Origin: Microbispora siamensis
GTDB lineage: Bacteria; Actinomycetota; Actinomycetes; Streptosporangiales; Streptosporangiaceae
Direction of reading: 5' to 3'
NCBI RefSeq assembly: GCF_016863095.1
Contig: NZ_BOOF01000051.1
Span: 1-64,000 of the forward strand
Length of the DNA stretch: 64,000 nt
In this document: piece by piece, positions 53,121-61,630 of the stretch
How positions within the stretch are numbered: position 1 is the first letter of the stretch
How the letters are laid out: each line of letters starts with the position of its first letter
Translations under genes and position numbers: made by a program
The notes under the pieces: model-generated
The model's database searches: none
Seen by the model: only the letters and a program-made list of their open reading frames with translations
What the model was told of the DNA's origin: nothing

Positions 53121-54545
53121 ATGAACGGCAAGGCGATCGGCCGCGTGGCGGCCGGTGCCCTGGCCCCCGTGATGGCCATGGCGATGCTGGCGGGCTGCGC
53201 CGGCGAGCGCGGCGGCTCGGCGGCGGTCCCGGCGAGTGGCGGCGACGCGCAGTCGTCCGCCGCTCCAGGCGGTCAGGAGACGTTCGGCACCCTGGCGTCG
53301 CCCTGCGGACCGGGTGACGCCAAGGGCGCCACCGACCAGGGCGTCACCGACACGGCGATCACCATCGGCTACGGCGACGACCGCGGTTTCACCAAGGCCC
53401 CCGGCCTGTCCAAGGAGATGGGCGACGCGGTGAGCACCATGATCAAGTGGTGCAACAAGCAGGGCGGCATCAACGGCCGCCAGATCGTGGGCCACCAGTA
53501 CGACGCGGCCTACATGCAGGCGGCCACCGTCATGCAGAAGGCGTGCAAGCAGGACTTCATGCTCGTCGGCGAGGGCTTCGCGATGGACGACGCCGCCGAG
53601 CAGTACCGCGTCGCCTGCAAGCTGCCGGTGGTCGCGGGCTACACCGTCGGGCCGAACGCCGCGATGGGCCCGATGAAGTTCGAGGCCGTGCCGTACCCGG
53701 TCGACTACTACAACGCCGCCCCGCTGAAGCTGGCCGCGAAGACCTTCCCCGAGTTCGCCTCGGACGTGGACCTGATCATGTCCAACTCGCCTGCCGTGAT
53801 GACGGGCAGCAACAAGATCAAGTCCGCCATGAAGGAGATCGGCATCACGCCGAAGGACTGCGGCGTCCAGCTCAACGCCGAGGGCGACCCGAGCTACGTG
53901 CCGTTCGCGGAGAAGTTCAAGTCGTGCGGCGTCAAGGCGCTGTGGACGTCCAAGTCGCCGGACCCCGCCGCCTTCAGCCTGCTCGAGTCGCTGGACCGCG
54001 TGGACGCTCACCCGACGCTGGTGTTCGAGGCCACCTGGTACAGCGACGCCGTCGCGAAGTGGAACACCAGCGGCCAGGGCGACAACATCCACGCCGGCCT
54101 GATCTTCCAGCCGTTCGAGAACGCCGACAAGGTGCCGGCGGTGAAGAAGTACCTCGACCTGGTCAACGCCGAGGGCGGCAAGACCGCGCTGCTCGGCATG
54201 CAGGCGACCTCCGCGTTCCTGCTGTGGGCCACCGCGGCCAAGGACTGCGGCGCCGACCTCACCCGCCAGTGCATGGTGAACAAGCTGTCGCAGATCCACG
54301 AGTGGACCGGCGGCGGGCTGCACGCCCCGACCGACCCGGGTGCCAACATGCCGTCCGACTGCACCCTGCTGGTCAAGCTCACCGGCTCGACGTACAAGCA
54401 GGTCGCCCCGGCCGCCATCGGCGAGTTCGCGTGTGACAAGAGCAACCTGCTCAAGACGGACCCGTCGACCTGGGGCACCAAGCTCAACGAGGACCGCATC
54501 GCGACCACCTTCCTCACCTCCGACGTGATCAAGCCGCAGGTTTGA
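53121..54545 (+). CDS. Liv-type ABC transporter substrate-binding lipoprotein
   Basis: 474 residues with a lipoprotein signal (GRVAAGALAPVMAMAMLAGC, lipobox LAGC). The mature part has the Peripla_BP_6 pattern: TDTAITIGYGDDRGF, CNKQGGINGRQIVGHQYDA, and VDLIMSNSPAVMTGSN. The family binds branched-chain amino acids, aromatics, urea or hydrophobic acids. Here the operon and its box suggest a steroid or bile-acid-like ligand. AAGGAG is 8 nt before the ATG. A strong hairpin after the stop may let this gene be expressed above the permease. Confidence 0.87.
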   Translation: MNGKAIGRVAAGALAPVMAMAMLAGCAGERGGSAAVPASGGDAQSSAAPGGQETFGTLASPCGPGDAKGATDQGVTDTAITIGYGDDRGFTKAPGLSKEMGDAVSTMIKWCNKQGGINGRQIVGHQYDAAYMQAATVMQKACKQDFMLVGEGFAMDDAAEQYRVACKLPVVAGYTVGPNAAMGPMKFEAVPYPVDYYNAAPLKLAAKTFPEFASDVDLIMSNSPAVMTGSNKIKSAMKEIGITPKDCGVQLNAEGDPSYVPFAEKFKSCGVKALWTSKSPDPAAFSLLESLDRVDAHPTLVFEATWYSDAVAKWNTSGQGDNIHAGLIFQPFENADKVPAVKKYLDLVNAEGGKTALLGMQATSAFLLWATAAKDCGADLTRQCMVNKLSQIHEWTGGGLHAPTDPGANMPSDCTLLVKLTGSTYKQVAPAAIGEFACDKSNLLKTDPSTWGTKLNEDRIATTFLTSDVIKPQV

Positions 54546-54551
54546 TCGCCC

Positions 54552-54583
54552 CGGCGGCGGGCCGGTCCGCCGGCCCGCCGCCG
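54552..54583 (+). terminator. Hairpin (attenuator) between binding protein and permease genes
   Basis: 14-bp perfect arms, CGGCGGCGGGCCGG and its complement, around a TCCG loop. It is inside the operon and is probably a partial terminator or a 3' stabiliser of the lipoprotein transcript. Confidence 0.68.
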
Positions 54584-54624
54584 TCCTCGCCGTCCAGAGC
54601 AGCCGTTTCGAGCTAAGGCCTCGC

Positions 54625-56862
54625 ATGACGACGTTTCTGACCTTCACGATCCTCGGGCTGGTCCTCGGCGCGGTCTACGCCATCGCCGCGTCCGGGCTGG
54701 TCCTCACCTACACCACCTCGGGAATCTTCAACTTCGCCCACGGCGCCCAGGCGATGCTGGGCACGTTCCTGTACTGGCAGTTCACGTACGGCTGGGGCTG
54801 GCCGGCCTGGCTGTCGCTCATCGTCGTGGTGGGCGTGGCCGGGCCCGCCATGGGGGCCCTGCTCCACACGCTGATCATGAAGGGGCTGCGCGAGACGGCG
54901 GACGTGACCAAGATCGTCGTGACCGTCGCCATCCTGCTCGGGATGGTCTACCTGTCCCAGTGGATCTGGCACCCGGAAGACGCCCGGATCATGGAGATGT
55001 TCTTCGGGGCCGGCGCGAAGATCGAGTTCGGCGGCGTCGTCGTCCGCGTCCACGAGCTCATCTGCCTCGTGGTCGCCGTGGCGGTGGCGATCGGGCTGCG
55101 GCTGCTGTTCACCCGCACCCGCGTCGGGGTGGTCATGCGGGGCGCCGTGGACGACCCGGACCTGCTGCGGCTGGGCGGCCACGACCCCGACAGGATCGCC
55201 ATGCTGTCGTGGGCGATGGGCTCGACCCTCGCCGTGCTGGCCGGCATCCTGGTCACCCCGATCGGCGGCGGCGCGCTGGAGGCCAACCAGCTCACGCTGC
55301 TGGTCATCGACGCGTTCGCGGCGGCCATGTTCGGGCGGCTGCGCAGCATCCCGCGCACCTTCGCCGGCGCGATGGTGCTCGGCATGGCGGCGACGTACGT
55401 CATGGCGTTCTTCCCGACCGAGTGGACGTGGACCGGCAACCTCCGGGTCTCGCTGCCGATGATCATCTTGTTCGTGGTGCTCATCGTGCTGCCGCAGGAC
55501 CGGCTGCGGGTGGCGGCGGTGCGCACCCGCGAGCGGTACCGGCCGCCCACGCCGCGGTCCGCCGCCGTGTGGGGTGTCGCGCTCGTGGCCGCGGTCTTCC
55601 TGCTCGCGCTGCTCATGGACGACGGGTCGATCACGACGTTCGCGCTCGGGATGACGTTCGCGATCATCGCGCTCTCCCTCACCCTGCTCACCGGGTACGC
55701 CGGGGAGATCAACCTCGCCCCGCTGTCGTTCGGCGCGGTCGGCACGATCATCGCGTTCCACTTCGGCGTCACCGGCAGCGGCCTGGCCTCCCGGCTGACG
55801 CTGTGGGGCGTGCTGCTCGCCGTCCTCGTCACCGCGGTCGTGGGCGGTCTGGTGGCGCTGCCGGCGCTGCGGCTGCGCGGACTCTACCTGGCGCTCGCCA
55901 CGATGGCGTTCGGCGTGTTCCTGTCGAACATGGTGCTGCGCGACACCGTCGAGCACACGGTCTTCGGCGTGACGTTCTCGATCTTCCCCAACGGCACGCT
56001 GATCGTGCCGCCGCTCCGGGTGGGCCCGCTCGACCTGCGCGACCCGCGCACGTTCCTGATGACCGCGACCGTGCTGTTCGCGCTGATCGCGGTCGGCCTG
56101 GCCGCGCTGCGCGCCGGCGGGTACGGCAGGCGCCTGGCGGCGATGAAGGACAGCCCGGCGGCGACCGCCATGCTCGGCCAGAACCTGGTGAAGCTGAAGT
56201 TCGGCGTGTTCATGCTCTCGGCGGCCATCGCGGGCCTCGGCGGGGTGCTGATGGCGAGCGCCGGCGGCTCGGTCGCCGGCGACAACTTCTCGATCATGGC
56301 GAGCCTGGCGCTGGTCATGCTCACGGTCGTCGGCGGCATCGGCTACATCAGCGGCGCGTTGTTCGGCGGGCTGATGGCCGGGGTCGGATTCACGATCATG
56401 GTGGCCACGTTCAACGACCTCGCCGTCGTGCACCCCTCGATGGAGACGATCTACAAGACGATCGGCCAGCTCCTCGTGGTCGCCACCGCTCTCATCGGCA
56501 TGGGCGTCGGCGAGAACCCCAGCGGCAACGTTCACAAGATCGTCGAGGGCTACCGCACGCTGCGCGGCGCCAAGGGGCTGCTGGCCGGGGCCGCCGCCGT
56601 CGAGGCCGTGCTGTACGTCCTGGCGCTGACCGGGGTCGTCGGCAACTGGTGGTTCGCCATCCTGACCGTGTGCCTGGCCATGGCGTTGCCCGTCGCGGGC
56701 CGGATGCGGGCGGAGGCGCCCGTACGGGCGACCCCGCTGGAGCTGGCCGGGCTTGACGAGCCGTACACCGACGAACTGCGCGAACGGCTCGACCGGGAGC
56801 TCGGTCTGCCCGTCCGGGAGCGTACGGCGGGGAAGGAGGCGAGCGTCCATGCCGCTGCTTGA
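54625..56862 (+). CDS. Fused LivH-LivM ABC permease
   Basis: One 745-residue chain contains both permease subunits. The LivH half begins TILGLVLGAVYAIAASGLVLTYTTSG, with IFNFAHGAQAMLG. The LivM half begins near residue 310 with ALLMDDGSITTFALGMTFAIIALS and has LSLTLLTGYAGEINLAPLSFGAVG. About 16 membrane helices are expected in all. A C-terminal extension of about 100 residues follows the last helices (ending GKEASVHAAA). Most Liv systems have two genes. Translation is coupled to the ATPase by a 14-base overlap. Confidence 0.88.
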   Translation: MTTFLTFTILGLVLGAVYAIAASGLVLTYTTSGIFNFAHGAQAMLGTFLYWQFTYGWGWPAWLSLIVVVGVAGPAMGALLHTLIMKGLRETADVTKIVVTVAILLGMVYLSQWIWHPEDARIMEMFFGAGAKIEFGGVVVRVHELICLVVAVAVAIGLRLLFTRTRVGVVMRGAVDDPDLLRLGGHDPDRIAMLSWAMGSTLAVLAGILVTPIGGGALEANQLTLLVIDAFAAAMFGRLRSIPRTFAGAMVLGMAATYVMAFFPTEWTWTGNLRVSLPMIILFVVLIVLPQDRLRVAAVRTRERYRPPTPRSAAVWGVALVAAVFLLALLMDDGSITTFALGMTFAIIALSLTLLTGYAGEINLAPLSFGAVGTIIAFHFGVTGSGLASRLTLWGVLLAVLVTAVVGGLVALPALRLRGLYLALATMAFGVFLSNMVLRDTVEHTVFGVTFSIFPNGTLIVPPLRVGPLDLRDPRTFLMTATVLFALIAVGLAALRAGGYGRRLAAMKDSPAATAMLGQNLVKLKFGVFMLSAAIAGLGGVLMASAGGSVAGDNFSIMASLALVMLTVVGGIGYISGALFGGLMAGVGFTIMVATFNDLAVVHPSMETIYKTIGQLLVVATALIGMGVGENPSGNVHKIVEGYRTLRGAKGLLAGAAAVEAVLYVLALTGVVGNWWFAILTVCLAMALPVAGRMRAEAPVRATPLELAGLDEPYTDELRERLDRELGLPVRERTAGKEASVHAAA

Positions 56863-57580
56863 GACACGCGATGTCACGGTGCGGTTCGGCGGCAACACCG
56901 CGGTCGACGGGGTCGGCATCGGCGTCGAGGCCGGGCGGATCACCGGCCTGATCGGCCCGAACGGCGCCGGCAAGACGACGCTGTTCAACACGGTCACCGG
57001 CCTGCAGCGGCCGGCCGCCGGGCGGGTGCTGCTCGACGGCGCCGACATCACCCGCCTCGCCCCGGCCAGGCGGGCCCGCCTGGGCCTGGCCCGCACCTTC
57101 CAGCGGCTGGAGCTGTTCCTGTCGCTGTCGGTGCGCGACAACGTCAGGGTCGCCGGCGACGTCCTGCGCGCCACCGGACGCAAGGTGGACGTCGAGAAGG
57201 AGACCGACCGCGTCCTGGCGCGCACCGGCCTGGAGGACATCGCCGATCTCGAGGTCTCGGCCATCCCGACAGGCCGCGCCAGGGTGGTGGAGGTCGCCAG
57301 GGCGCTGATGACCGAGCCGCGCGTGCTCCTGCTGGACGAGCCCGCCTCGGGCCAGACCGAGCGGGAGACCGAGGCGTTCGCCGGCCTGCTGACCGGCCTC
57401 GCCGCGGAGGGACTGGCGATCTGCCTGGTCGAGCACGACCTGCCGCTGGTCATGCGGCTGTGCACGACGATCCACGTGCTCGACCACGGCAGGCTCATCG
57501 CCTCGGGCACGCCCAAGGAGATCCAGGAGTCGCCCGAGGTCGTCGCGGCCTACATCGGTAGCGAGGAGGTCACCGGATGA
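56849..57580 (+). CDS. Liv-type ABC ATPase, LivG-like
   Basis: 243 residues with Walker A GPNGAGKTTLF, Q-loop RTFQRLELF, Walker B VLLLDEPASGQ and the H-loop EHDL. The signature segment reads IPTGRARVVEVARAL, a departure from the usual LPYGxQRRLEIARAL, although the Gly is kept. GGAAGGAGG lies about 9 nt before the ATG. Its stop overlaps the next gene (ATGA). With its partner it drives the fused permease. Confidence 0.88.
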   Translation: MPLLETRDVTVRFGGNTAVDGVGIGVEAGRITGLIGPNGAGKTTLFNTVTGLQRPAAGRVLLDGADITRLAPARRARLGLARTFQRLELFLSLSVRDNVRVAGDVLRATGRKVDVEKETDRVLARTGLEDIADLEVSAIPTGRARVVEVARALMTEPRVLLLDEPASGQTERETEAFAGLLTGLAAEGLAICLVEHDLPLVMRLCTTIHVLDHGRLIASGTPKEIQESPEVVAAYIGSEEVTG

Positions 57581-58284
57581 ACGAGCAGGTGCCGCTGCTG
57601 GAACTCGCCGGCGCCCGCGCGGCGTACGGGCCGATCCAGGTGCTGCACGGGGTGGACCTCAAGGTCCACCCGGGGTCGGTGGTGGCCCTGCTCGGCCCGA
57701 ACGGCGGCGGCAAGTCCACCACGATGAAGGTCTGCGCCGGACTCCTGCCGCTGACCGGCGGCGAGCTGCGGCTGGCCGGACGGCGGGTCAACGGCATGAC
57801 CGCCCAGGACGCCGCGCGGCTCGGCGTCTGCTCGATCCCCGAGGGCAGGGGCGTGTTCCCCAACCTGACCGTGCGGGAGAACCTGTGGGCGGCCACCGGC
57901 ACCGGGGCACGCCTGGCGGACCTGGAGGAGGCCGCCTACAGCCGCTTCCCGATCCTCGGCGAGCGCCGCCACCAGCTCGCGGGCTCGCTGTCGGGCGGCC
58001 AGCAGCAGATGCTCGCGCTGTCGCGGGCGCTGGGCACCGACCCGGCGATCCTGCTGCTCGACGAGCTGTCCATGGGGCTCGCTCCCATGATCGTGACCCA
58101 GATGTACGACACCGTGGCGCAGCTCGTGGCGGAGGGGCTGTCGGTCCTGGTGGCCGAGCAGTTCGCCCGCGTCGTGCTGCCCATCGCCGACACCGCCGCC
58201 CTGATGCTGCACGGACGCGTCGTCGCGTCCGGCCGCCCCGGCGACATCGAGGACCAACTCTCAAGCAGCTACCTAGGAGGCTGA
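57577..58284 (+). CDS. Liv-type ABC ATPase, LivF-like
   Basis: 235 residues. Walker A is GPNGGGKSTTMK (the usual Ala is Gly), the signature is LSGGQQQMLALSRAL, Walker B ILLLDELSMGLAP and the D-loop/H-loop AEQFA. It overlaps LivG by 4 bases. The dimer of the two ATPases should energise the fused permease. No sign of substrate. Confidence 0.88.
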   Translation: MNEQVPLLELAGARAAYGPIQVLHGVDLKVHPGSVVALLGPNGGGKSTTMKVCAGLLPLTGGELRLAGRRVNGMTAQDAARLGVCSIPEGRGVFPNLTVRENLWAATGTGARLADLEEAAYSRFPILGERRHQLAGSLSGGQQQMLALSRALGTDPAILLLDELSMGLAPMIVTQMYDTVAQLVAEGLSVLVAEQFARVVLPIADTAALMLHGRVVASGRPGDIEDQLSSSYLGG

Positions 58285-58287
58285 CCG

Positions 58288-58644
58288 ATGCTGACCGAGG
58301 AACGACGCGAGCGGTTCACGTCTGACGTGGCGCGGATGAAGCTGAAGACCGACGGGTCCAGGCACGACGGGAGGATACGCGTCCTCGGCGTGCTGCTGAT
58401 GGTGGCCGGCGTCGTGGGCGGGCTCGTCGCGTACAACAACTCGCTCACCCAGGACGACCTGAGGGACATCGGCTCCTTCCAGATCCTCGCGACGGCGTGC
58501 GCCGCGGTGACCGTGCTCGGCGCCGCGCTGTACCTCGCCGCCGCGGTGGCGGGCGTGCTGCGGCTGTGGCTGCTGCGCCAGCTCCTGGAGAGCGAGGCGC
58601 AGGCGGACCGGATCGCCGCCGCCCTTGAGGGACGAGGGGCCTGA
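58288..58644 (+). CDS. Small membrane protein of the Liv-SDR operon
   Basis: 118 residues with two membrane helices (VLGVLLMVAGVVGGLVAYN and ILATACAAVTVLGAALYLAAAVAGVL) and a charged N-terminus. The C-terminus RLWLLRQLLESEAQADRIAAALEG is helical and amphipathic. I do not recognise a family. It starts 3 bp after LivF with AGGAGG upstream and is the last gene of the operon, so it may be an accessory subunit of the importer. Confidence 0.7.
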   Translation: MLTEERRERFTSDVARMKLKTDGSRHDGRIRVLGVLLMVAGVVGGLVAYNNSLTQDDLRDIGSFQILATACAAVTVLGAALYLAAAVAGVLRLWLLRQLLESEAQADRIAAALEGRGA

Positions 58645-58656
58645 CAGCCGGATTTC

Positions 58657-58671
58657 TCCCGGTCAGCGGGA
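58657..58671 (+). promoter_or_regulatory. TCCC-N7-GGGA box for the OYE/ligase operon
   Basis: TCCCGGTCAGCGGGA is a full match. TAACGT begins exactly 30 nt downstream at 58702. A half copy, TCCCGCTGAC, at 58692-58701 forms a 10-bp inverted repeat with the first box's right side, ending just before the -10. Confidence 0.68.
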
Positions 58672-58743
58672 TTCGCCGGATCGCCGGCGGGTCCCGCTGA
58701 CTAACGTCTGGACAGCTTGAAGACCGGAGTGGAGGATCCCCCA

Positions 58744-59952
58744 TTGACTCAGGAAGCGCCCCGGACGGCTCCGGACGTGCTCGCCCCGGCGAAGCTGGGG
58801 CCGGTGACCCTGCGCAACCGCATCATCAAGGCGGCCACGTACGAAGGGCTGAGCCGTAAGAGCCTCGTCACCGACGAGCTCATCGAGTTCCACGTACGGC
58901 ACGCCCGTGGCGGCGTCGGCATGACCACCGTGGCCTACTGTGCGGTCGCCCCCGAGGGGCGCACGGACGCGCGCCAGATCCAGTGGACCCCCGAGGCGCT
59001 GCCGGGCCTGCGCAGACTCACCGAGGCCGTGCACGCCGAGGGCGCCGCCGTCGCCGCGCAGATCGGCCACGCCGGACCGGTCGCCAACCCCAAGTCGAAC
59101 AAGCTGCCCTCGCTCGGCCCCACCCGGCACTTCCACGCCACCACGACGAGCTTCACCAAGGCCGCGACCCGCGACGACCTGCGGCGGATCGTCGCCGCCC
59201 ACGCCCACGCGGGGAAGATGGCGATCGAGGCGGGCTTCGACGCCGTCGAGATCCACCTCGGGCACAACTACCTCGCCAGCTCGTTCCTCAGCCCGCGGGT
59301 CAACCACCGCAAGGACGAGTACGGCGGCAGCCTGGAGAACCGGGCCCGCCTGTCGCGGGACATCGCCCGCGCGGTGCGCGACGCGGTCGGCGACCGGATC
59401 GCGATCACGGCCAAGCTCAACATGGACGACGGCGTGCCCGGCGGCTTCTGGCTGGACGAGTCGATCAAGGTCGCGCAGTGGCTGGAGGAGGACGGCTCGC
59501 TCGACGCGCTGGAGCTCACCGCGGGCAGCTCGCTGCTCAACCCCATGTACCTGTTCAAGGGCGACGCCCCGCTGCGCGAGTTCGCCGGAGTCATGAAGCA
59601 GCCGGTGAAGCTCGGCGTCCAGCTCGTCGGCAAGCACTTCCTGCGCGCCTACCCCTACAGGGACGCCTACCTGCTCGACGACGCCCGGCAGTTCCGCGCC
59701 GCGCTGAAGATGCCGCTCATCCTGCTGGGCGGGATCACCAACAAGCAGGTCATGGACCAGGCGATGGCCGAGGGATTCCAGTTCGTCGCGATGGCCCGGG
59801 CGCTGCTGCGCGAGCCCGACCTCGTCAACCGCATCCAGGCCGACAACAGCGTCAGGTCGCTGTGCATCCACTGCAACAAGTGCATGACCGCGATCTACGG
59901 CGGCACCCACTGCGTGCTGACCGGCCCGATCGCCGTACGGCAGAAGGGGTAG
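58744..59952 (+). CDS. Old yellow enzyme-like NADH:flavin oxidoreductase
   Basis: 402 residues of the OYE/2,4-dienoyl-CoA reductase family. An N-terminal PVTLRNRIIKAATYEGLS, a TIM barrel with AAQIGHAGPVANP and EIHLGHNYLASSFLSPRVN follow. The C-terminal cluster SLCIHCNKCMTAIYGGTHC has a C-x2-C-x3-C pattern plus a last Cys, like Fe-S binding members such as BaiCD/BaiH. Those reduce steroid enones. The start is TTG with GGAGG 8 nt upstream; an earlier TTG adds 9 residues. A role in reducing a delta1, delta4 or delta6 steroid double bond is inferred. Confidence 0.82.
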   Translation: MTQEAPRTAPDVLAPAKLGPVTLRNRIIKAATYEGLSRKSLVTDELIEFHVRHARGGVGMTTVAYCAVAPEGRTDARQIQWTPEALPGLRRLTEAVHAEGAAVAAQIGHAGPVANPKSNKLPSLGPTRHFHATTTSFTKAATRDDLRRIVAAHAHAGKMAIEAGFDAVEIHLGHNYLASSFLSPRVNHRKDEYGGSLENRARLSRDIARAVRDAVGDRIAITAKLNMDDGVPGGFWLDESIKVAQWLEEDGSLDALELTAGSSLLNPMYLFKGDAPLREFAGVMKQPVKLGVQLVGKHFLRAYPYRDAYLLDDARQFRAALKMPLILLGGITNKQVMDQAMAEGFQFVAMARALLREPDLVNRIQADNSVRSLCIHCNKCMTAIYGGTHCVLTGPIAVRQKG

Positions 59953-59954
59953 CG

Positions 59955-61616
59955 GTGCGCCGGGAGACCATCGCCGACCTGCTGCTCGAACGCCTGGGCG
60001 ACGACCACCCCGGCCTGCGGACCCGCGAGCGCACCTGGACCTGGGACGAGGTGGTGCGGGAGAGCGCCGCCCGCGCGGCGCTGGCCCGGGCGCTCCGTGT
60101 GGAGGGCCCCTTCCACATCGGGGTGTTGCTCGACAACACCCCCGAGTACATCTTCTGGCTCGGCGCCGCGGCGCTGAGCGGCGCGACGATCGTCGGGATC
60201 AACAGCACCCGTCGCGGCGCCTACCTGGAGCAGGAGGTCAGCCACACCGACCTGCAGCTTGTCGTCACCGACGAGGCGGGCCTGAAGCTGCTGGACGGTC
60301 TCGACATCGGCGTGCCGCGCGACCGCTTCCTGCTGGTGGACGCCGCCGACTATCCGGACACGGTCGCCGCGCACGCCTGCGAGCCGGTCCGCGACCCGGA
60401 GATCACGCCGAAGACGCGGATGCTGCTGCTGTTCACCTCGGGCACCACCGGCGCGTCCAAGGCCGCCATCTGCTCCCAGGGCCGGCTGACCGGGCTGGGC
60501 TACGCCAACTGCGAGAAGTACGACGTGCGGCGGCACGACGTCAGCTATTGCTGCATGCCGCTCTTCCACGGCAACGCGCTGATGGCGCTGTGGGCGCCGT
60601 CGCTGACCGCAGGGGCGACGGTCGTCCTCGTGCCGAAGTTCTCCGCCTCCGGGTTCCTGCCCGACGTCCGCTTCTACGGCGTCACGTTCTTCACCTACGT
60701 CGGCAAGGCCATCGCGTACGTCCTGGCCCAGCCAGAGCGGCCCGACGACGCCGACAACACGCTCGACCACGCCTTCGGCACCGAGGCGTCGCCGGAGGAC
60801 CAGGCGGAGTTCCTGCGCAGGTTCGGCTGCCGGCTCATCGAGAGCTACGGGTCGAGCGAGGGCGCCGGCATGATCACGCTCGCGCCGGAAGGCCCGGCCT
60901 CCGCGCTCGGCCGCCCCGCGCGCCCCGGCGTACGGGTGGTCAACCCCGAGACCCGGCAGACCTGCCCGCGCGCCGTGCTCGACGCGCACGGCCGGGTGAC
61001 CAACGCCGAGGAGGCCATCGGCGAGATCGTGGACGTCGACGGCGCGGCGAGGTTCGAGGGCTACTACAAGAACGAGGCGGCCGACGCCGAGCGGGTCCGG
61101 CACGGCTGGTACTGGACCGGCGACCTCGGCTACATCGACGAGGACGGCTACATCTACTTCGCGGGCCGGTCGGGCGACTGGATCCGGGTGGACGGCGAGA
61201 ACATCTCCGCGCTGCTGACCGAGCGCGTGCTGCGCCGGCACCCGCTGATCGTCGCGGCGGCCGTGTTCGGCGTGCCCGACCCGCGCTCCGGCGACCAGGT
61301 CATGGCCGCGCTCGAGATCCCCGAGGGCACGTCGTTCGAGGACCTCGGCCTGCCGGAGTTCCTGGCCGCGCAGGAGGACCTCGGCACCAAGGGGGCCCCG
61401 CGCTACGTGCGGGTCTCCCACGCGCTGCCGGCCACCGGGTCGAACAAGCTGCGCAAGAAGGAGATGCAGATGGAGGGCTGGCGGACCGGCGATTCCGTCT
61501 ACCGATGGGCGGGCCGGGGCGCGCCCGAGTACGCCCTCATGACCGGACAGGACAAGGCCGCGCTGCGCGAGGAGTTCGCCGCCAACGGGCGCCTGCGCTT
61601 CCTCGGCCAGGCGTGA
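59955..61616 (+). CDS. Steroid acyl-CoA ligase, FadD17-like
   Basis: 553 residues. Motifs: LLFTSGTTGASKAAICSQ, YGSSEGAGMITL, YYKNEAADAERVRHGWYWTGDLGYIDEDGY (shown as pieces around the motif TGDLGYID), and near the end SNKLRKKEM with the catalytic Lys. MPLFHGNALM and VGKAIAYVLAQPERPDDADN align closely with mycobacterial FadD17, whose substrates are C24 or shorter steroid side-chain acids. It follows the OYE gene by 2 bases and precedes the chsE4-like gene by 14. GTG start. Confidence 0.88.
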   Translation: MRRETIADLLLERLGDDHPGLRTRERTWTWDEVVRESAARAALARALRVEGPFHIGVLLDNTPEYIFWLGAAALSGATIVGINSTRRGAYLEQEVSHTDLQLVVTDEAGLKLLDGLDIGVPRDRFLLVDAADYPDTVAAHACEPVRDPEITPKTRMLLLFTSGTTGASKAAICSQGRLTGLGYANCEKYDVRRHDVSYCCMPLFHGNALMALWAPSLTAGATVVLVPKFSASGFLPDVRFYGVTFFTYVGKAIAYVLAQPERPDDADNTLDHAFGTEASPEDQAEFLRRFGCRLIESYGSSEGAGMITLAPEGPASALGRPARPGVRVVNPETRQTCPRAVLDAHGRVTNAEEAIGEIVDVDGAARFEGYYKNEAADAERVRHGWYWTGDLGYIDEDGYIYFAGRSGDWIRVDGENISALLTERVLRRHPLIVAAAVFGVPDPRSGDQVMAALEIPEGTSFEDLGLPEFLAAQEDLGTKGAPRYVRVSHALPATGSNKLRKKEMQMEGWRTGDSVYRWAGRGAPEYALMTGQDKAALREEFAANGRLRFLGQA

Positions 61617-61630
61617 AGGAGAGCGGGGAC

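Noticed and set aside
54613-57516. 967-codon frame antisense to the Liv permease and ATPase genes
   Set aside because: Low-complexity Arg-, His- and Asp-rich product typical of GC shadows; opposite strand has a complete ABC system.
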